DNA of 64,000 nt from Pseudomonas sp. ICMP22404 (GCF_006227205.1 NZ_VCNG01000001.1:434001-498000); one strand, 5' to 3'. Shown: positions 1-10,249, counted from the stretch's first letter. The notes: generated by a model from the letters alone, not told the origin. Numbers and translations are program-made.

Positions 1-129
1 GACCGGGCTGAGGCAATCGAAGGTTTCGCCGGACACCGCATCGGTGTATTCGCCGTTGATGAAGGCGCGGCCCTCGATGGTCAGATCGCGAGCGCGTTGT
101 TCCCAGTCGGCACGAGTCAGGGTGGTCAT
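1..129 (-). CDS. kauB: Aldehyde dehydrogenase, N-terminal fragment (KauB/PuuC-like)
   Basis: Only the first 43 codons are in the window; the gene runs off the left edge. The product starts MTTLTRADWEQRARDL and continues with FINGEYTDAVSGETFDCLSP, the usual opening of NAD-dependent aldehyde dehydrogenases, where an INGEW/Y motif precedes the first beta strand. In Pseudomonas the gene upstream of rpmG-rpmB is kauB, encoding a dehydrogenase for 4-guanidinobutyraldehyde and related gamma-aminobutyraldehydes from arginine and polyamine breakdown. That name rests on gene order and the N-terminal sequence; the catalytic Cys and Glu are outside the window. The ATG at 129 has a GGAGGA-like ribosome site just upstream. 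Confidence 0.75.
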   Translation of the reverse strand, partial: MTTLTRADWEQRARDLTIEGRAFINGEYTDAVSGETFDCLSPV

Positions 130-362
130 GCGAGTGTCCTCCTCTTATTGGGGTATGAGCGTCGCAGAGGTGCGCCCGCTCAGGAATTCTGCCCGGCCAG
201 CCGGTTTTCGCGCATATTTTCGGCACAGGGCACCCACCACCCTAAACCAGCCGCCCCTCAAGTTTCAATATATTTGACACAAGGCCAGCAAACAGCCTTG
301 CGATGTTCGTTTTAATAAACATAGACTCGAGCCTTCCAAGCAATCACCGGGGGATTACGGAA

Positions 363-725
363 ATGAGCATCCAGGACATCGTCGACTTCAGTCAGGCCAG
401 CACCGTCGCCGATCGCTATCGCCCGGACCCGGCCAAGGTTCTCAAGGGTGATCCCGAACAAGCCGTGTACAACCACTACAACAGCCCCTGCGGACAAATG
501 AATGCCGGCGTCTGGGAAGGCGCGGTCGGCCAGTGGACAGTCAATTACACCGAACATGAATACTGCGAGATCGTCCAGGGTGTCTCCGTGCTGCGGGACA
601 GCGACGGCAATGCCAAGACATTGCGCGCAGGCGACCGCTTTGTGATTCCAGCGGGCTTCAAGGGTACTTGGGAAGTGCTGGAGCCGTGCCGCAAGATCTA
701 TGTGGTGTTTGAGCAGAAGGCTTGA
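363..725 (+). CDS. Cupin-domain protein (DUF861/Cupin_3 type)
   Basis: A 120-aa protein with one small beta-barrel domain. The second half has the cupin signature: EHEYCEIVQGVSVLRD, then AGDRFVIPAGFKGTWEV and KIYVVFE. Members of this family (COG3450) bind small molecules or a metal, and few have a known reaction. I start at the ATG at 363; a longer reading from 303 adds 20 residues with no cupin similarity. It lies between the divergent aldehyde dehydrogenase gene and rpmG, so a role in amine or amino-acid catabolism is possible but is only inferred from position. Confidence 0.8.
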   Translation: MSIQDIVDFSQASTVADRYRPDPAKVLKGDPEQAVYNHYNSPCGQMNAGVWEGAVGQWTVNYTEHEYCEIVQGVSVLRDSDGNAKTLRAGDRFVIPAGFKGTWEVLEPCRKIYVVFEQKA

Positions 726-749
726 GTTTTCATTGGCCGGGGCTGGCCC

Positions 750-777
750 CATCGCGAGCAGGCTCGCTCCCACAGGG
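750..777. repeat. Single REP element
   Basis: One copy of the palindromic REP core GAGCAGGCTCGCTCCCAC, found throughout this window, lies just after the cupin gene. It is a lone half, with no inverted partner nearby. Confidence 0.8.
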
Positions 778-804
778 ATTGAATCAGGGCTGGAAGCCAG
801 CCAC

Positions 805-840
805 AAAAAAGGCCCGTATCTCGCGATACGGGCCTTTTTT
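805..840. terminator. Bidirectional Rho-independent terminator
   Basis: GGCCCGTATC and GATACGGGCC form a perfect 10-bp stem around TCGC, with an A-run before it and a T-run after it. It can therefore end both the rightward cupin transcript and the leftward rpmB-rpmG transcript. Confidence 0.92.
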
Positions 841-857
841 GTAAGAAGGAAAATCAA

Positions 858-1013
858 TTACTTGATTTTGCCTTCCTTGTAGATCACGTGCTTGCGAACA
901 ACCGGATCATATTTCTTGATCTCGATTTTGTCCGGGGTAGTACGCTTGTTCTTGTCGGTAGTGTAGAAGTGACCAGTACCGGCGCTCGAGATCAAACGAA
1001 TCAATTCACGCAT
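858..1013 (-). CDS. rpmG: 50S ribosomal protein L33
   Basis: A 51-aa basic protein starting [20 protein letters not shown], the usual form and length of bacterial L33 in gammaproteobacteria. It belongs to the large ribosomal subunit near the E site. It is too short to stand out by length alone, but the sequence is unmistakable. It lies 11 bp downstream of rpmB on the same strand, forming the standard rpmB-rpmG operon that ends at the terminator at 805-840. There are no Cys-x2-Cys pairs, so this is the zinc-independent form. Confidence 0.97.
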   Translation of the reverse strand: MRELIRLISSAGTGHFYTTDKNKRTTPDKIEIKKYDPVVRKHVIYKEGKIK

Positions 1014-1024
1014 GATTAGCTCCC

Positions 1025-1258
1025 TTAAACCTTGCCATCGCGACGAAGTTCGGCCAGCACGACACTGATGCCACGCTTGTCGATGATACGCATGCCCTTG
1101 GCAGATACGCGCAGACGCACAAAACGTTTCTCTTCTTCAACCCAGAAGCGGTGATGCTGCAGGTTCGGCAGGAAACGACGACGGGTTTTGTTGTTTGCGT
1201 GGGAAATGTTATTCCCAGTCACCGGACCCTTACCGGTAACTTGACAGACTCTAGACAT
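1025..1258 (-). CDS. rpmB: 50S ribosomal protein L28
   Basis: A 77-aa protein, [20 protein letters not shown] followed by the [13 protein letters not shown] block, diagnostic of L28. It is a structural protein of the large subunit and the first gene of the leftward rpmB-rpmG pair. Its promoter should lie in the 1259-1694 gap. Length and ends match the usual Pseudomonas protein. Confidence 0.98.
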   Translation of the reverse strand: MSRVCQVTGKGPVTGNNISHANNKTRRRFLPNLQHHRFWVEEEKRFVRLRVSAKGMRIIDKRGISVVLAELRRDGKV

Positions 1259-1694
1259 GCCTCAGCCCTCTAAAACCACATGCCCAACCCGGCATGGGTT
1301 GGCCGCTTAATCTCTCAGTCATTTGGCGCCAGGCGCCGCGTTTCTTTAAGGGTCTTACCGGCTACACCTACAGTGAAGGAACCGGGCCCCTAGAAAAGAG
1401 CGCTGCTTTATACCAGAAAGACCTCGGTGCAACAACAGCCTGTGTGATTTGTCTTTGCTGGGAATCCTCGGGCAGCCGTGCCGAACGGCTGCGGCAAAGG
1501 CTGGCGATGGCTGCGACCGCTCGTCGCTGCATCCAGTTTTTTTCAACGCCGACCGCTTCCAGTGCATCGATGCGCGAGCGCAGGGTGCCGGAAAAAGCAA
1601 AAAGGGGATAGTCATTTGGCAGCGAGCCCACTAGGGTAGGCCTTTTCCAGACTGCACTCGCAGATGGGCCTTCGACCTGACAAGGAAACCGATC
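1259..1694. other. Intergenic region between rpmB and the DppA-like gene
   Basis: This 436-bp divergent region must hold the rpmB promoter (leftward) and the promoter of the peptide-binding protein (rightward). I see no convincing gene. Short open frames on both strands around 1355-1634 lack a ribosome site and any recognisable motif. Confidence 0.5.
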
Positions 1695-3281
1695 ATGCGC
1701 CTCGCTGCCCTCTCACTGTTGCTCGCCCCCTTGCTGATCAGCCCATTGGCCCAGGCCGCCGCCCTGAGCGTCTGCACCGAGGCCAGCCCGGAGGGGTTCG
1801 ATGTCGTCCAATACAATTCGCTGACGACCACCAACGCCTCCGCCGACGTCCTGATGAACCGACTGGTGGAGTTCGACACCGCCAGCGGCAAGGTGGTCCC
1901 CAGCCTGGCCGAGCGCTGGGACGTCTCGACCGATGGGCTGACCTACGTGTTCAACCTGCGCCCAAAGGTCAGGTTCCATCAGACCGAATATTTCACGCCC
2001 CATCGCGACCTGAGCGCCGAAGACGTGAAGTTCAGCTTCGAACGTATGCTGGACCCTGCCAATCCCTGGCATAAAGTTGCCCAGAGCGGCTTCCCGCATG
2101 CCCAATCCATGCAACTGCCGGCGCTGATCAAGAAAATCGATGCACTGGACCCGCTGACCGTGCGTTTCACCCTCGATCACGCGGACTCCACCTTCCTGGC
2201 CACCTTGAGCATGGGATTCGCCTCGATCTATTCGGCTGAATACGCCGATCAATTGATGAAGGCCGGCACCCCGGAAAAACTCAACAACCAGCCCATCGGC
2301 ACCGGCCCGTTCATCTTCAACCGGTTCCAGAAGGACGCCTCGATTCGCTACAAGGCCAACAATGATTACTTCGGCGGCAAGCCCCAGGTAGACCCGCTGA
2401 TCTTCGCCATCACACCGGATGCAAACGTGCGCCTGCAAAAACTGCGGCGCAACGAATGCCAGATCGCCCTGTCGCCCAAGCCTTTGGACGTGCAGGCCGC
2501 CCGGCAGGAAGCGACCCTGAAGGTGGAACAGACCGACGCCTTCATGACCGCCTTCGTGGCAATCAACAGCCAGCATCCGCCCCTGGACAAACCCGAGGTG
2601 CGCCAGGCCATCAACCTCGCCTTCGACAAGGCCAGCTACCTCAAGACCGTCTTCGAAGGCACCGCCGAAGCGGCCAACGGCCCCTACCCGCCAAACACCT
2701 GGAGCTACGCCAAGAACCTGCCCGGCTATGCCCATGACCCGGCCAAGGCCCGCGACCTGCTGGCCAAGGCCGGCTTGAAAGAGGGTTTCCAGACCACGAT
2801 CTGGACCCGCCCTTCCGGCAGCCTGCTGAACCCCAACCCCAGCCTCGGCGCACAACTGCTGCAATCCGACCTGGCGGAAATCGGCATCCAGGCCGAAATC
2901 CGGGTGATCGAATGGGGGGAGCTGATCCGTCGAGCCAAGGCCGGCGAGCATGACCTGCTGTTCATGGGCTGGGCCGGCGACAACGGCGATCCGGACAACT
3001 TCCTGACGCCGCAGTTTTCCTGCGCGGCGGTCAAGTCCGGCACCAACTTCGCCCGTTATTGCAACCAGGACCTGGACAAGCTGATCAGCGCCGGCAAGAC
3101 CACCGGCGAACAGGGCGTGCGTACCAAGCTCTATGAGCAGGCCCAGGCACAGATCCAGCAACAGGCCCTGTGGCTACCGCTGGCGCACCCGACCGCGTTC
3201 GCTCTGGTTCGCAAGGACCTGCAGGGTTATGCGGTCAGCCCGTTTGGGCGCCAGGATTACTCGAAGGTCAGCCTCAAGTAA
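1695..3281 (+). CDS. Periplasmic dipeptide/peptide-binding protein of an ABC transporter (SBP_bac_5)
   Basis: A 528-aa family-5 extracytoplasmic solute-binding protein (DppA/OppA type). The first about 22 residues are a signal peptide ending PLAQA, and the mature protein starts ALSVCTEASPEGFDVV, typical of DppA. The N lobe has the SAEDVKFSFERMLDP family motif and the hinge-region GTGPFIF. It delivers peptides to a membrane ABC importer, but no permease or ATPase genes are adjacent, so it probably works with a transporter encoded elsewhere. P. aeruginosa has an orphan DppA paralogue (PA5317) in this same position. Substrate specificity cannot be read from the sequence. Confidence 0.93.
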   Translation: MRLAALSLLLAPLLISPLAQAAALSVCTEASPEGFDVVQYNSLTTTNASADVLMNRLVEFDTASGKVVPSLAERWDVSTDGLTYVFNLRPKVRFHQTEYFTPHRDLSAEDVKFSFERMLDPANPWHKVAQSGFPHAQSMQLPALIKKIDALDPLTVRFTLDHADSTFLATLSMGFASIYSAEYADQLMKAGTPEKLNNQPIGTGPFIFNRFQKDASIRYKANNDYFGGKPQVDPLIFAITPDANVRLQKLRRNECQIALSPKPLDVQAARQEATLKVEQTDAFMTAFVAINSQHPPLDKPEVRQAINLAFDKASYLKTVFEGTAEAANGPYPPNTWSYAKNLPGYAHDPAKARDLLAKAGLKEGFQTTIWTRPSGSLLNPNPSLGAQLLQSDLAEIGIQAEIRVIEWGELIRRAKAGEHDLLFMGWAGDNGDPDNFLTPQFSCAAVKSGTNFARYCNQDLDKLISAGKTTGEQGVRTKLYEQAQAQIQQQALWLPLAHPTAFALVRKDLQGYAVSPFGRQDYSKVSLK

Positions 3282-3292
3282 TGCGGTGAACC

Positions 3293-3383
3293 TTGTGGGA
3301 GCGAGCCTGCTCGCGATTGCGGCGTGTCAGAACAGACAATGTCACTGACGAACCGCTATCGCGAGCAGGCTCGCTCCCACAAA
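3293..3383. repeat. REPIN (inverted pair of REP elements)
   Basis: Two REP cores face each other about 45 bp apart: GTGGGAGCGAGCCTGCTCGC on the left and its inverse on the right. This is the usual mobile unit dispersed by RAYT transposases in fluorescent pseudomonads. It lies between the convergent ends of the dppA-like gene and radC. Confidence 0.9.
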
Positions 3384-3409
3384 GGATTTCTCTGGGCACC
3401 AGATTTCGC

Positions 3410-4084
3410 TCACATCCACCCATACTCCGCCATCGACAGCGGTTCCCCATCGCCAACGATGAAGTGATCGAGCACTCGCACGTCAATCAGCTCCAACGCC
3501 TCTTGAAGTCGCTCAGTGAGTAACCGATCGGCCTGGCTGGGCTCGGTGTTGCCGGAAGGATGGTTGTGGCACAGGATCAGCGCGGCGGCGTTGTGGGCCA
3601 GGGCGCGCTTGACCACTTGCCGGGGATGAACGCTGGCATTGTCGATGGAGCCGCGAAACAGCGTCTCGAAGCCCAGCACCTGATGCCTGGAATTGAGAAA
3701 CAGGCAGCCAAACACTTCATGGGGCTCGTGGCGCAGCATCGATTTCAGGTACTCACGGACGATGCCCGGGCTTTCCAATGTCGTTCTTTGCCGCGCCCGT
3801 TCGGCCAGATGCCGCCGGCTCATCTCCTGCGCCGCCTGCAACTGCGCGAACTTCGCCGGTCCCAGGCCCATATGGCTGCTGAACGTGATCTGGTCGGCCT
3901 CCAGCAGCGCGCGCAGGCTGCCAAATTGAGTCAACAGTTGTCGCGCCAGATCCACCGCGCTTTTCCCCGACACGCCGGTTCGCAAGAAAATCGCCAATAG
4001 CTCGGCGTCAGAAAGACTCCCTGCCCCCGAAGCCAACAACCTCTCCCGCGGCCGCTCGGCCACGGGCCAATCCCGAATACTCAT
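3410..4084 (-). CDS. radC: RadC family protein (JAB/MPN domain)
   Basis: A 224-aa protein starting [16 protein letters not shown]. The N-terminal third (about 1-90) is the helix-hairpin-helix-like UPF0758 domain. The C-terminal JAB/MPN metalloprotease-like domain has [16 protein letters not shown], the H-x-H-x7-8-D zinc signature. Its cellular job is unsettled; the original DNA-repair assignment of RadC in E. coli was later withdrawn. The start at 4084 was chosen because an upstream extension of 65 codons overlaps the coaBC promoter region and has no RadC similarity. It is divergent from coaBC. Confidence 0.95.
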   Translation of the reverse strand: MSIRDWPVAERPRERLLASGAGSLSDAELLAIFLRTGVSGKSAVDLARQLLTQFGSLRALLEADQITFSSHMGLGPAKFAQLQAAQEMSRRHLAERARQRTTLESPGIVREYLKSMLRHEPHEVFGCLFLNSRHQVLGFETLFRGSIDNASVHPRQVVKRALAHNAAALILCHNHPSGNTEPSQADRLLTERLQEALELIDVRVLDHFIVGDGEPLSMAEYGWM

Positions 4085-4229
4085 AGGCTCTCCCTGATGG
4101 TGGGCACCGCTGTTCCATAGCGGTCGCTGTGATATCGTAGCCCATCTTTTTTGCAGGCGATTTGCACCCCGGCAGGCTGCTGTCGAGAGGTTCGCCCTGC
4201 ATTGACCACTGAAATCCAAAGGCAGGCTT

Positions 4230-5438
4230 ATGCAGCGGCTGTATCGGAAACGCATCGTTCTGGGCGTCGGCGGCGGCATTGCCGCCTACAAGAGCGCCGA
4301 GCTGGTTCGCCGACTCATCGACCAGGGCGCGGAAGTGCGGGTCGTCATGACCCGTGGCGGCAGTGAATTCATAACCCCGCTGACCATGCAGGCCCTGTCC
4401 GGGCACCCGGTCCACCTGGATCTGCTCGACCCGGCGGCCGAAGCCGCCATGGGCCATATCGAACTGGCCAAGTGGGCCGACCTGGTACTGATCGCCCCGG
4501 CCACCGCCGATCTCATTGCTCGCCTGGCCCAAGGCATCGCCAATGACCTGCTGACCACCCTGGTGCTCGCCACCGACGCGGTGGTCGCTGTCGCACCGGC
4601 CATGAACCAGGCCATGTGGCGCGATCCGGCCACCCAGGCCAACCTGCAACTGCTCGAAAGCCGCGACCTGAAAGTCTTTGGTCCGGCCTCCGGCAGCCAG
4701 GCCTGCGGCGATGTGGGCATGGGCCGCATGCTCGAAGCCACCGACCTGGCCCAATGTGCCGCCGACTGCTTCCAGCGCCACGCCCTGACCGGAAAACATG
4801 TGCTGATCACCGCCGGGCCGACCCAGGAAAACATCGACCCGGTGCGCTACATCACCAACCACAGCTCCGGAAAAATGGGCTTCGCCTTGGCCGAGGCCGC
4901 AGTGGAAGCCGGCGCCCGGGTGACATTGATCACCGGCCCCGTACACCTGCCGACGCCGGATCGGGTGACCCGCATCGACGTGGTCAGCGCCCGGGACATG
5001 CTCGCGGCCTGCGAAGCGGCCATCCCCTGCGACCTGTTCATCGCCTCGGCAGCGGTAGCGGACTACCGTCCTGAAGTCATCGCCCCGCAAAAATTGAAGA
5101 AAGACCCTACGAGCGGCGACGGCCTGCTATTACAAATGGTCCGCAACCCGGACATCCTGGCCACCATCGCCACCCGTCCCGACCGCCCCTTCAGTGTCGG
5201 CTTCGCCGCCGAAACCGAAAACCTGCTCGATTACGCCGCGCGCAAACTCAAGGACAAGAATCTGGACTTGATCGTCGCCAACGACGTCGCCAACCCGAGC
5301 ATCGGCTTCAACAGCGAAGAAAACGCCTGCAGCGTGATCGACCGCCAGTTGCACGCCACCCTTTTCGCTCAGACCAGCAAGGGCAAGATCGCCCGCCAAC
5401 TGATCACTTTCATCGCCGAACGGCTGAACCAGGTTTAA
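4230..5438 (+). CDS. coaBC: Bifunctional phosphopantothenoylcysteine decarboxylase / phosphopantothenate-cysteine ligase
   Basis: A 402-aa fusion enzyme (Dfp) catalysing two consecutive steps of coenzyme A synthesis. The CoaC half (about 1-185) is a flavin (FMN) decarboxylase with [11 protein letters not shown], the catalytic His at about 76 in [19 protein letters not shown] and the active-site Cys at about 159 in [11 protein letters not shown]. The CoaB half (about 190-400) has [24 protein letters not shown] and the Lys-rich PQKLKKD loop of the CTP-dependent ligase. The stop is 6 bp before the dut ATG, so the two are co-transcribed, the standard arrangement in gammaproteobacteria. Confidence 0.97.
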   Translation: MQRLYRKRIVLGVGGGIAAYKSAELVRRLIDQGAEVRVVMTRGGSEFITPLTMQALSGHPVHLDLLDPAAEAAMGHIELAKWADLVLIAPATADLIARLAQGIANDLLTTLVLATDAVVAVAPAMNQAMWRDPATQANLQLLESRDLKVFGPASGSQACGDVGMGRMLEATDLAQCAADCFQRHALTGKHVLITAGPTQENIDPVRYITNHSSGKMGFALAEAAVEAGARVTLITGPVHLPTPDRVTRIDVVSARDMLAACEAAIPCDLFIASAAVADYRPEVIAPQKLKKDPTSGDGLLLQMVRNPDILATIATRPDRPFSVGFAAETENLLDYAARKLKDKNLDLIVANDVANPSIGFNSEENACSVIDRQLHATLFAQTSKGKIARQLITFIAERLNQV

Positions 5439-5444
5439 TTTTCC

Positions 5445-5900
5445 ATGCACGCTCTACAAGCCAAGATCCTCGATCCTCGCATCGGCAACGAATTCCCACT
5501 GCCGCAGTACGCCACGCCGGGCTCCGCCGGCCTCGACCTGCGGGCCATGCTCAAGCAGGACACCGTCCTGGAGCCGGGCCAGACCCTGCTGATTCCCACC
5601 GGCCTGTCGGTGTACATCGGCGATCCGGGCCTGGCCGCGCTGATCCTGCCGCGTTCGGGCCTGGGTCATAAGCACGGTATCGTGCTGGGCAACCTGGTGG
5701 GCTTGATCGACTCCGACTACCAGGGCGAACTGATGGTGTCGTGCTGGAACCGTGGTCAAACGGCATTCAACATCGCGGTGGGCGAACGCATCGCCCAACT
5801 GGTGCTGGTACCGGTGGTCCAGGCCCACTTCGAACTGGTCGAGGAGTTCGACGAGAGCCAGCGCGGCGCAGGCGGTTTCGGGCACTCCGGCAGTCACTGA
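5445..5900 (+). CDS. dut: Deoxyuridine 5'-triphosphate nucleotidohydrolase (dUTPase)
   Basis: A 151-aa trimeric dUTPase that hydrolyses dUTP to dUMP and pyrophosphate, keeping uracil out of DNA and supplying dTMP synthesis. The family motifs appear in order: [12 protein letters not shown] (I), [11 protein letters not shown] (II), [16 protein letters not shown] (III, catalytic Asp), [12 protein letters not shown] (IV) and the C-terminal arm [10 protein letters not shown] (V). All are intact. It follows coaBC by 6 bp. Confidence 0.98.
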   Translation: MHALQAKILDPRIGNEFPLPQYATPGSAGLDLRAMLKQDTVLEPGQTLLIPTGLSVYIGDPGLAALILPRSGLGHKHGIVLGNLVGLIDSDYQGELMVSCWNRGQTAFNIAVGERIAQLVLVPVVQAHFELVEEFDESQRGAGGFGHSGSH

Positions 5901-6156
5901 CAGGCGGGATCGGGCCGGGCATGCCGCCCGGCCGGTTTATTAAGCTTCTGTTTCAGGGCAAAAAATGCGCAATGGCTTTCTGCTAGGTTTCCCATCCGGA
6001 ATCAAGGTATTAGGCGAGCGAGGCCAGGGTAACGCTGTCTCATGGCATTTTCCCACCACGAACTCTCTGTCAAAAACGCCGTCATACCCTTCAGCTTGAG
6101 CCTGCCGACGCTGATCGTCGGCCTGTCCAGTCACTTCTGAATAGAGCGTCCCGCCC
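5901..6156. other. dut-algC intergenic region
   Basis: A GC-rich inverted repeat (GGGCCGGGC...GCCCGGCCGG, about 5913-5936) directly after dut may attenuate or end the coaBC-dut transcript; its T-run is short. The rest should hold the algC promoter. An in-frame TAG at 6142 lies 12 bp upstream of the algC ATG, so algC cannot extend further upstream here. A 32-codon open frame at 6042-6140 has no clear ribosome site. Confidence 0.5.
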
Positions 6157-7554
6157 ATGAACACCCCAGCCGCAATCGCACCGATCTTTCCTGACAGCAT
6201 CTTCCGCGCCTACGACATCCGTGGCGTGGTGCCGGAAACCCTGACCGGCGAAACCGCCTACTGGATCGGCCGCGCCATTGGCTCCCAGAGCCTGGCCCAG
6301 GGCGAACCGAACGTGTGCGTCGGCCGCGATGGCCGCTTGTCCGGCCCCGAGCTGGTCGAGCAGCTGATCAAGGGCGTTGCCGACAGTGGCTGCCACGTCA
6401 GCGACGTCGGCCTGGTCCCGACCCCAGCGCTGTATTACGCCGCCAACGTATTGGCCGGCAAATCCGGCGTGATGCTTACCGGTAGCCACAACCCGTCGAA
6501 CTACAACGGCTTCAAGATCGTCATCGCCGGCGACACCCTCGCCAACGAGCAGATCCAGGCCCTGCACACCCGTCTCAAGACCAACGACCTGAGCAGCGGC
6601 AAGGGCACCGTCACCAAGGTCGATATCCTCGAGCGCTACAGCGACGAAATCGTCAAGGACGTGAAGCTGGCCCGTCGCCTGAAAGTGGTGGTCGACTGCG
6701 GCAACGGCGCGGCCGGCGTGATCGCCCCGCAACTGATCGAAGCCCTGAACTGCGAGGTCATCCCGCTGTTCTGCGAGGTGGACGGCAACTTCCCCAACCA
6801 TCACCCGGACCCGGGCAAGCTGGAAAACCTTGAAGACCTGATCGCCAAGGTCAAGGAAACCAACGCCGACCTGGGCCTGGCCTTCGACGGTGACGGCGAC
6901 CGCGTGGGCGTGGTGACCAATACCGGCAGCGTCGTGTTCCCTGACCGCCTGCTGATGCTGTTCGCCAAGGACGTCGTGGCCCGCAACCCCGATGCGGAGA
7001 TCATTTTCGACGTTAAATGCACCCGTCGCCTGGTGCCGCTGATCAAGGAATACGGTGGTCGTCCGCTGATGTGGAAGACCGGCCATTCGTTGATCAAGAA
7101 AAAAATGAAGCAAAGCGGCGCGCTGCTGGCCGGCGAGATGAGCGGCCACATCTTCTTCAAGGAGCGCTGGTTCGGTTTCGACGACGGCATCTACAGCGCC
7201 GCACGCCTGCTGGAGATCCTCAGCAAGGAAAAATCCAGCGCCGAAGACCTGTTCGCGACCTTCCCGAACGATATTTCTACGCCAGAAATCAATATCCATG
7301 TGACCGAAGAGAGCAAATTCAGCATCATTGATGCACTGCACGACGCTCAATGGGGCGAAGGGGCCGAACTGACCACCATCGACGGTGTGCGGGTCGACTA
7401 TCCCCACGGCTGGGGCCTGGTTCGCGCGTCCAACACCACACCGGTGCTGGTCCTGCGTTTCGAGGCCGATAACGAAGCCGAGCTGCAGCGCATCAAGGAT
7501 GTGTTCCACACCCAACTCAAACGTGTTGCACCCGATCTTCAACTACCGTTTTGA
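6157..7554 (+). CDS. algC: Phosphomannomutase/phosphoglucomutase
   Basis: A 465-aa alpha-D-phosphohexomutase that interconverts the 1- and 6-phosphates of mannose and glucose, feeding alginate, LPS core, Psl and rhamnolipid synthesis. The phosphoserine motif TGSHNPSNYNG has the catalytic Ser at about 110. The Mg-binding loop is DGDGDRVG (about 245), the sugar-specificity loop is GEMSGHIFF (about 328), and the C-terminal phosphate-binding loop is RASNTTPVLVLRFEA. Length agrees with the classical P. aeruginosa enzyme, and an in-frame stop just upstream fixes this short form. argB follows after 27 bp. Confidence 0.97.
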   Translation: MNTPAAIAPIFPDSIFRAYDIRGVVPETLTGETAYWIGRAIGSQSLAQGEPNVCVGRDGRLSGPELVEQLIKGVADSGCHVSDVGLVPTPALYYAANVLAGKSGVMLTGSHNPSNYNGFKIVIAGDTLANEQIQALHTRLKTNDLSSGKGTVTKVDILERYSDEIVKDVKLARRLKVVVDCGNGAAGVIAPQLIEALNCEVIPLFCEVDGNFPNHHPDPGKLENLEDLIAKVKETNADLGLAFDGDGDRVGVVTNTGSVVFPDRLLMLFAKDVVARNPDAEIIFDVKCTRRLVPLIKEYGGRPLMWKTGHSLIKKKMKQSGALLAGEMSGHIFFKERWFGFDDGIYSAARLLEILSKEKSSAEDLFATFPNDISTPEINIHVTEESKFSIIDALHDAQWGEGAELTTIDGVRVDYPHGWGLVRASNTTPVLVLRFEADNEAELQRIKDVFHTQLKRVAPDLQLPF

Positions 7555-7581
7555 TTTTTTGAAGCGCCACTGGAGCCCTGA

Positions 7582-8487
<906 letters not shown>

Positions 8488-8497
8488 GCCACACCCC

Positions 8498-8541
8498 AAA
8501 AAAGACCCCGCTCAGCCTGGCTGAGCGGGGTCTTTTTTTTG
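8498..8541 (+). terminator. Terminator after argB
   Basis: GACCCCGCTCAG and CTGAGCGGGGTC form a perfect 12-bp stem with loop CCTGG, preceded by an A-run and followed by eight T residues. It ends algC-argB and, on the other strand, could also stop leftward read-through. Confidence 0.94.
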
Positions 8542-8566
8542 CACCGGCCACCTGCGAAATACCCCA

Positions 8567-8657
8567 TGTGGGAGCGAGCCTGCTCGCGATGGCGGAATGG
8601 GCTTCAACACTGATGTTGACTGATCCGCCGCTATCGCGAGCAGGCTCGCTCCCACAG
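8567..8657. repeat. REPIN between argB and pyrE
   Basis: An inverted pair of REP cores around a 45-bp spacer containing GGAATGGGCTTCAACACTGA. The spacer is nearly identical to that of the REPIN at 10250-10339, so the two are recent sister copies. Confidence 0.92.
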
Positions 8658-8674
8658 GGGATTGTGCAAGCCGA

Positions 8675-9319
8675 TCAGACGCCGAACTGCGCCCGATAAG
8701 CCTCGACCGCCGGCAAATGCTGCTTGAGCTGCGGGTCGTCGGCCAAAAACTCCAGGACCTGGGTCAGCGAAACGATGCTGATGACCGGAATGCCGAAGTC
8801 GCGCTCCACTTCCTGGATCGCCGACAGCTCGCCGTTGCCACGTTCCTGACGGTTCAGGGCGATCAGCACACCGGCGGCCTTGGCGCCGTCCTGGGAAGCG
8901 ATGATCTGCATCACTTCGCGGATGGCGGTGCCGGCGGTGATCACGTCGTCGATGATCAACACGTCACCGGTCAGCGGCGCGCCCACCAGGCTACCGCCTT
9001 CACCGTGGGCCTTGGCTTCCTTGCGGTTGAAGCACCAGGGCAGGTCGCGGTCGTGGTGTTCGGCCAGGGCGACGGCGGTGGTGGCGGCCAGCGGGATGCC
9101 TTTGTAGGCCGGGCCGAACAGCACGTCGAACGGAATCCCGCTCTCGACGATGGCCGCCGCATAGAAACGACCCAACTGGGCCAGGGCGGAACCGCTGTTG
9201 AACAGGCCGGCGTTGAAGAAGTACGGGCTCGTGCGCCCGGACTTGAGGGTGAACTCACCGAAGCGCAAAACCCCGCGATCGATGGCAAAGCGAATGAAAT
9301 CGCGCTGATACGCCTGCAT
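8675..9319 (-). CDS. pyrE: Orotate phosphoribosyltransferase
   Basis: A 214-aa enzyme that joins orotate to PRPP in UMP synthesis. It starts [20 protein letters not shown]. The flexible catalytic loop is [11 protein letters not shown] (Lys, Lys, His) and the PRPP motif is [13 protein letters not shown], both complete. I use the ATG at 9319 rather than an in-frame codon five residues upstream because family members begin MQ-x-YQRDF. It is divergent from crc. Confidence 0.98.
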   Translation of the reverse strand: MQAYQRDFIRFAIDRGVLRFGEFTLKSGRTSPYFFNAGLFNSGSALAQLGRFYAAAIVESGIPFDVLFGPAYKGIPLAATTAVALAEHHDRDLPWCFNRKEAKAHGEGGSLVGAPLTGDVLIIDDVITAGTAIREVMQIIASQDGAKAAGVLIALNRQERGNGELSAIQEVERDFGIPVISIVSLTQVLEFLADDPQLKQHLPAVEAYRAQFGV

Positions 9320-9364
9320 GAAAAAAAGCCTCAAATACCGCGGATTTAGCTAAATAGGTACACG

Positions 9365-9381
9365 GCGTGTATCATACACGC
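9365..9381. promoter_or_regulatory. Perfect palindrome in the pyrE-crc divergent promoter region
   Basis: GCGTGTAT-C-ATACACGC is a perfect inverted repeat with 8-bp arms, centred 54 bp from the pyrE ATG and 30 bp from the crc ATG. Its symmetry and position suggest a dimeric regulator site or a shared promoter element; no regulator is identified. Confidence 0.45.
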
Positions 9382-9402
9382 ACGTGATTTTTGGGGCCAT
9401 TT

Positions 9403-10182
9403 ATGCGGATCATCAGTGTGAACGTCAATGGTATTCAGGCTGCAGTGGAGCGAGGTTTGCTCAGTTGGCTGCAAGCACAGAATGCCGACGTCATCTGCCT
9501 GCAGGACACCCGCGCCTCCGCCTTTGAACTGGACGATGCAGCCTTCCAACTGGATGGTTACTTCCTTTATGCCTGCGATGCCGAAGTCCCCGCCCAGGGT
9601 GGCGTGGCTCTGTACTCGCGGCTGCAACCGAAGGCTGTCATCAACGGTCTCGGTTTCGAGACGGCGGACCGCTACGGGCGCTACCTGCAGGCCGATTTCG
9701 ACAAGGTCAGCATCGCGACCTTATTGCTCCCATCGGGGCAGAACGGCGATGAAGATTTGAATCAGAAATTCAAGTTGATGGACGATTTCGCCCGTTACCT
9801 GGATAAGCAGCGGCGCAAACGTCGCGAGTACATCTATTGTGGCTCGCTGTACGTGGCGCAACAGAAGCTGGACATCAAGAACTGGCGCGACAGCCAGCAG
9901 TCCCCGGGTTTCCTGGCGCCTGAACGGGCCTGGATGGACGAGATCATCGGCAACATGGGCTATGTCGACGCCCTGCGCGAAGTCAGCCGCGAAGGCGATC
10001 AGTACAGCTGGTGGCCGGACAACGAGCAGGCCGAGATGCTCAATCTCGGCTGGCGCTTCGACTACCAGTTGCTGACGCCCGGCCTGCGCCGTTTCGTGCG
10101 CAGCGCCCGCTTGCCGCGCCAGCCACGCTTCTCGCAGCATGCGCCGCTGATCGTGGATTACGACTGGACGCTGACGATCTAA
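9403..10182 (+). CDS. crc: Catabolite repression control protein Crc
   Basis: A 259-aa protein of the exonuclease III/endonuclease-phosphatase fold, starting MRIISVNVNGIQAAVERGLL. In Pseudomonas, Crc works with Hfq on A-rich motifs of target mRNAs to repress use of secondary carbon sources, and it lacks nuclease activity. The fold-defining stretches ADVICLQDTRAS and FDYQLLTPGLR are present. Where ExoIII has its catalytic His near the C terminus, the sequence here reads SQHAPLIVDYDW. Position next to pyrE and length match P. aeruginosa PA5332. Confidence 0.97.
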   Translation: MRIISVNVNGIQAAVERGLLSWLQAQNADVICLQDTRASAFELDDAAFQLDGYFLYACDAEVPAQGGVALYSRLQPKAVINGLGFETADRYGRYLQADFDKVSIATLLLPSGQNGDEDLNQKFKLMDDFARYLDKQRRKRREYIYCGSLYVAQQKLDIKNWRDSQQSPGFLAPERAWMDEIIGNMGYVDALREVSREGDQYSWWPDNEQAEMLNLGWRFDYQLLTPGLRRFVRSARLPRQPRFSQHAPLIVDYDWTLTI

Positions 10183-10194
10183 GCATCGTTTCGC

Positions 10195-10236
10195 ACCCAC
10201 AAAAAAACCGACAGCACTGTCGGTTTTTTTGTGGGC
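10195..10236. terminator. Terminator after crc
   Basis: AAAAAAACCGACAG and CTGTCGGTTTTTTT form a stem with a tiny loop and long A/T flanks, so it is functional in both directions. It ends crc on the plus strand and could also end the DUF4870 gene's transcript from the right. Confidence 0.92.
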
Positions 10237-10249
10237 AATCCCTTTCCCC

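Noticed and set aside
6042..6140. A 32-codon frame before algC (MAFSHHELSVKNAVIPFS)
   Set aside because: No good ribosome site and no homology I recognise; kept only as a note in the intergenic entry.
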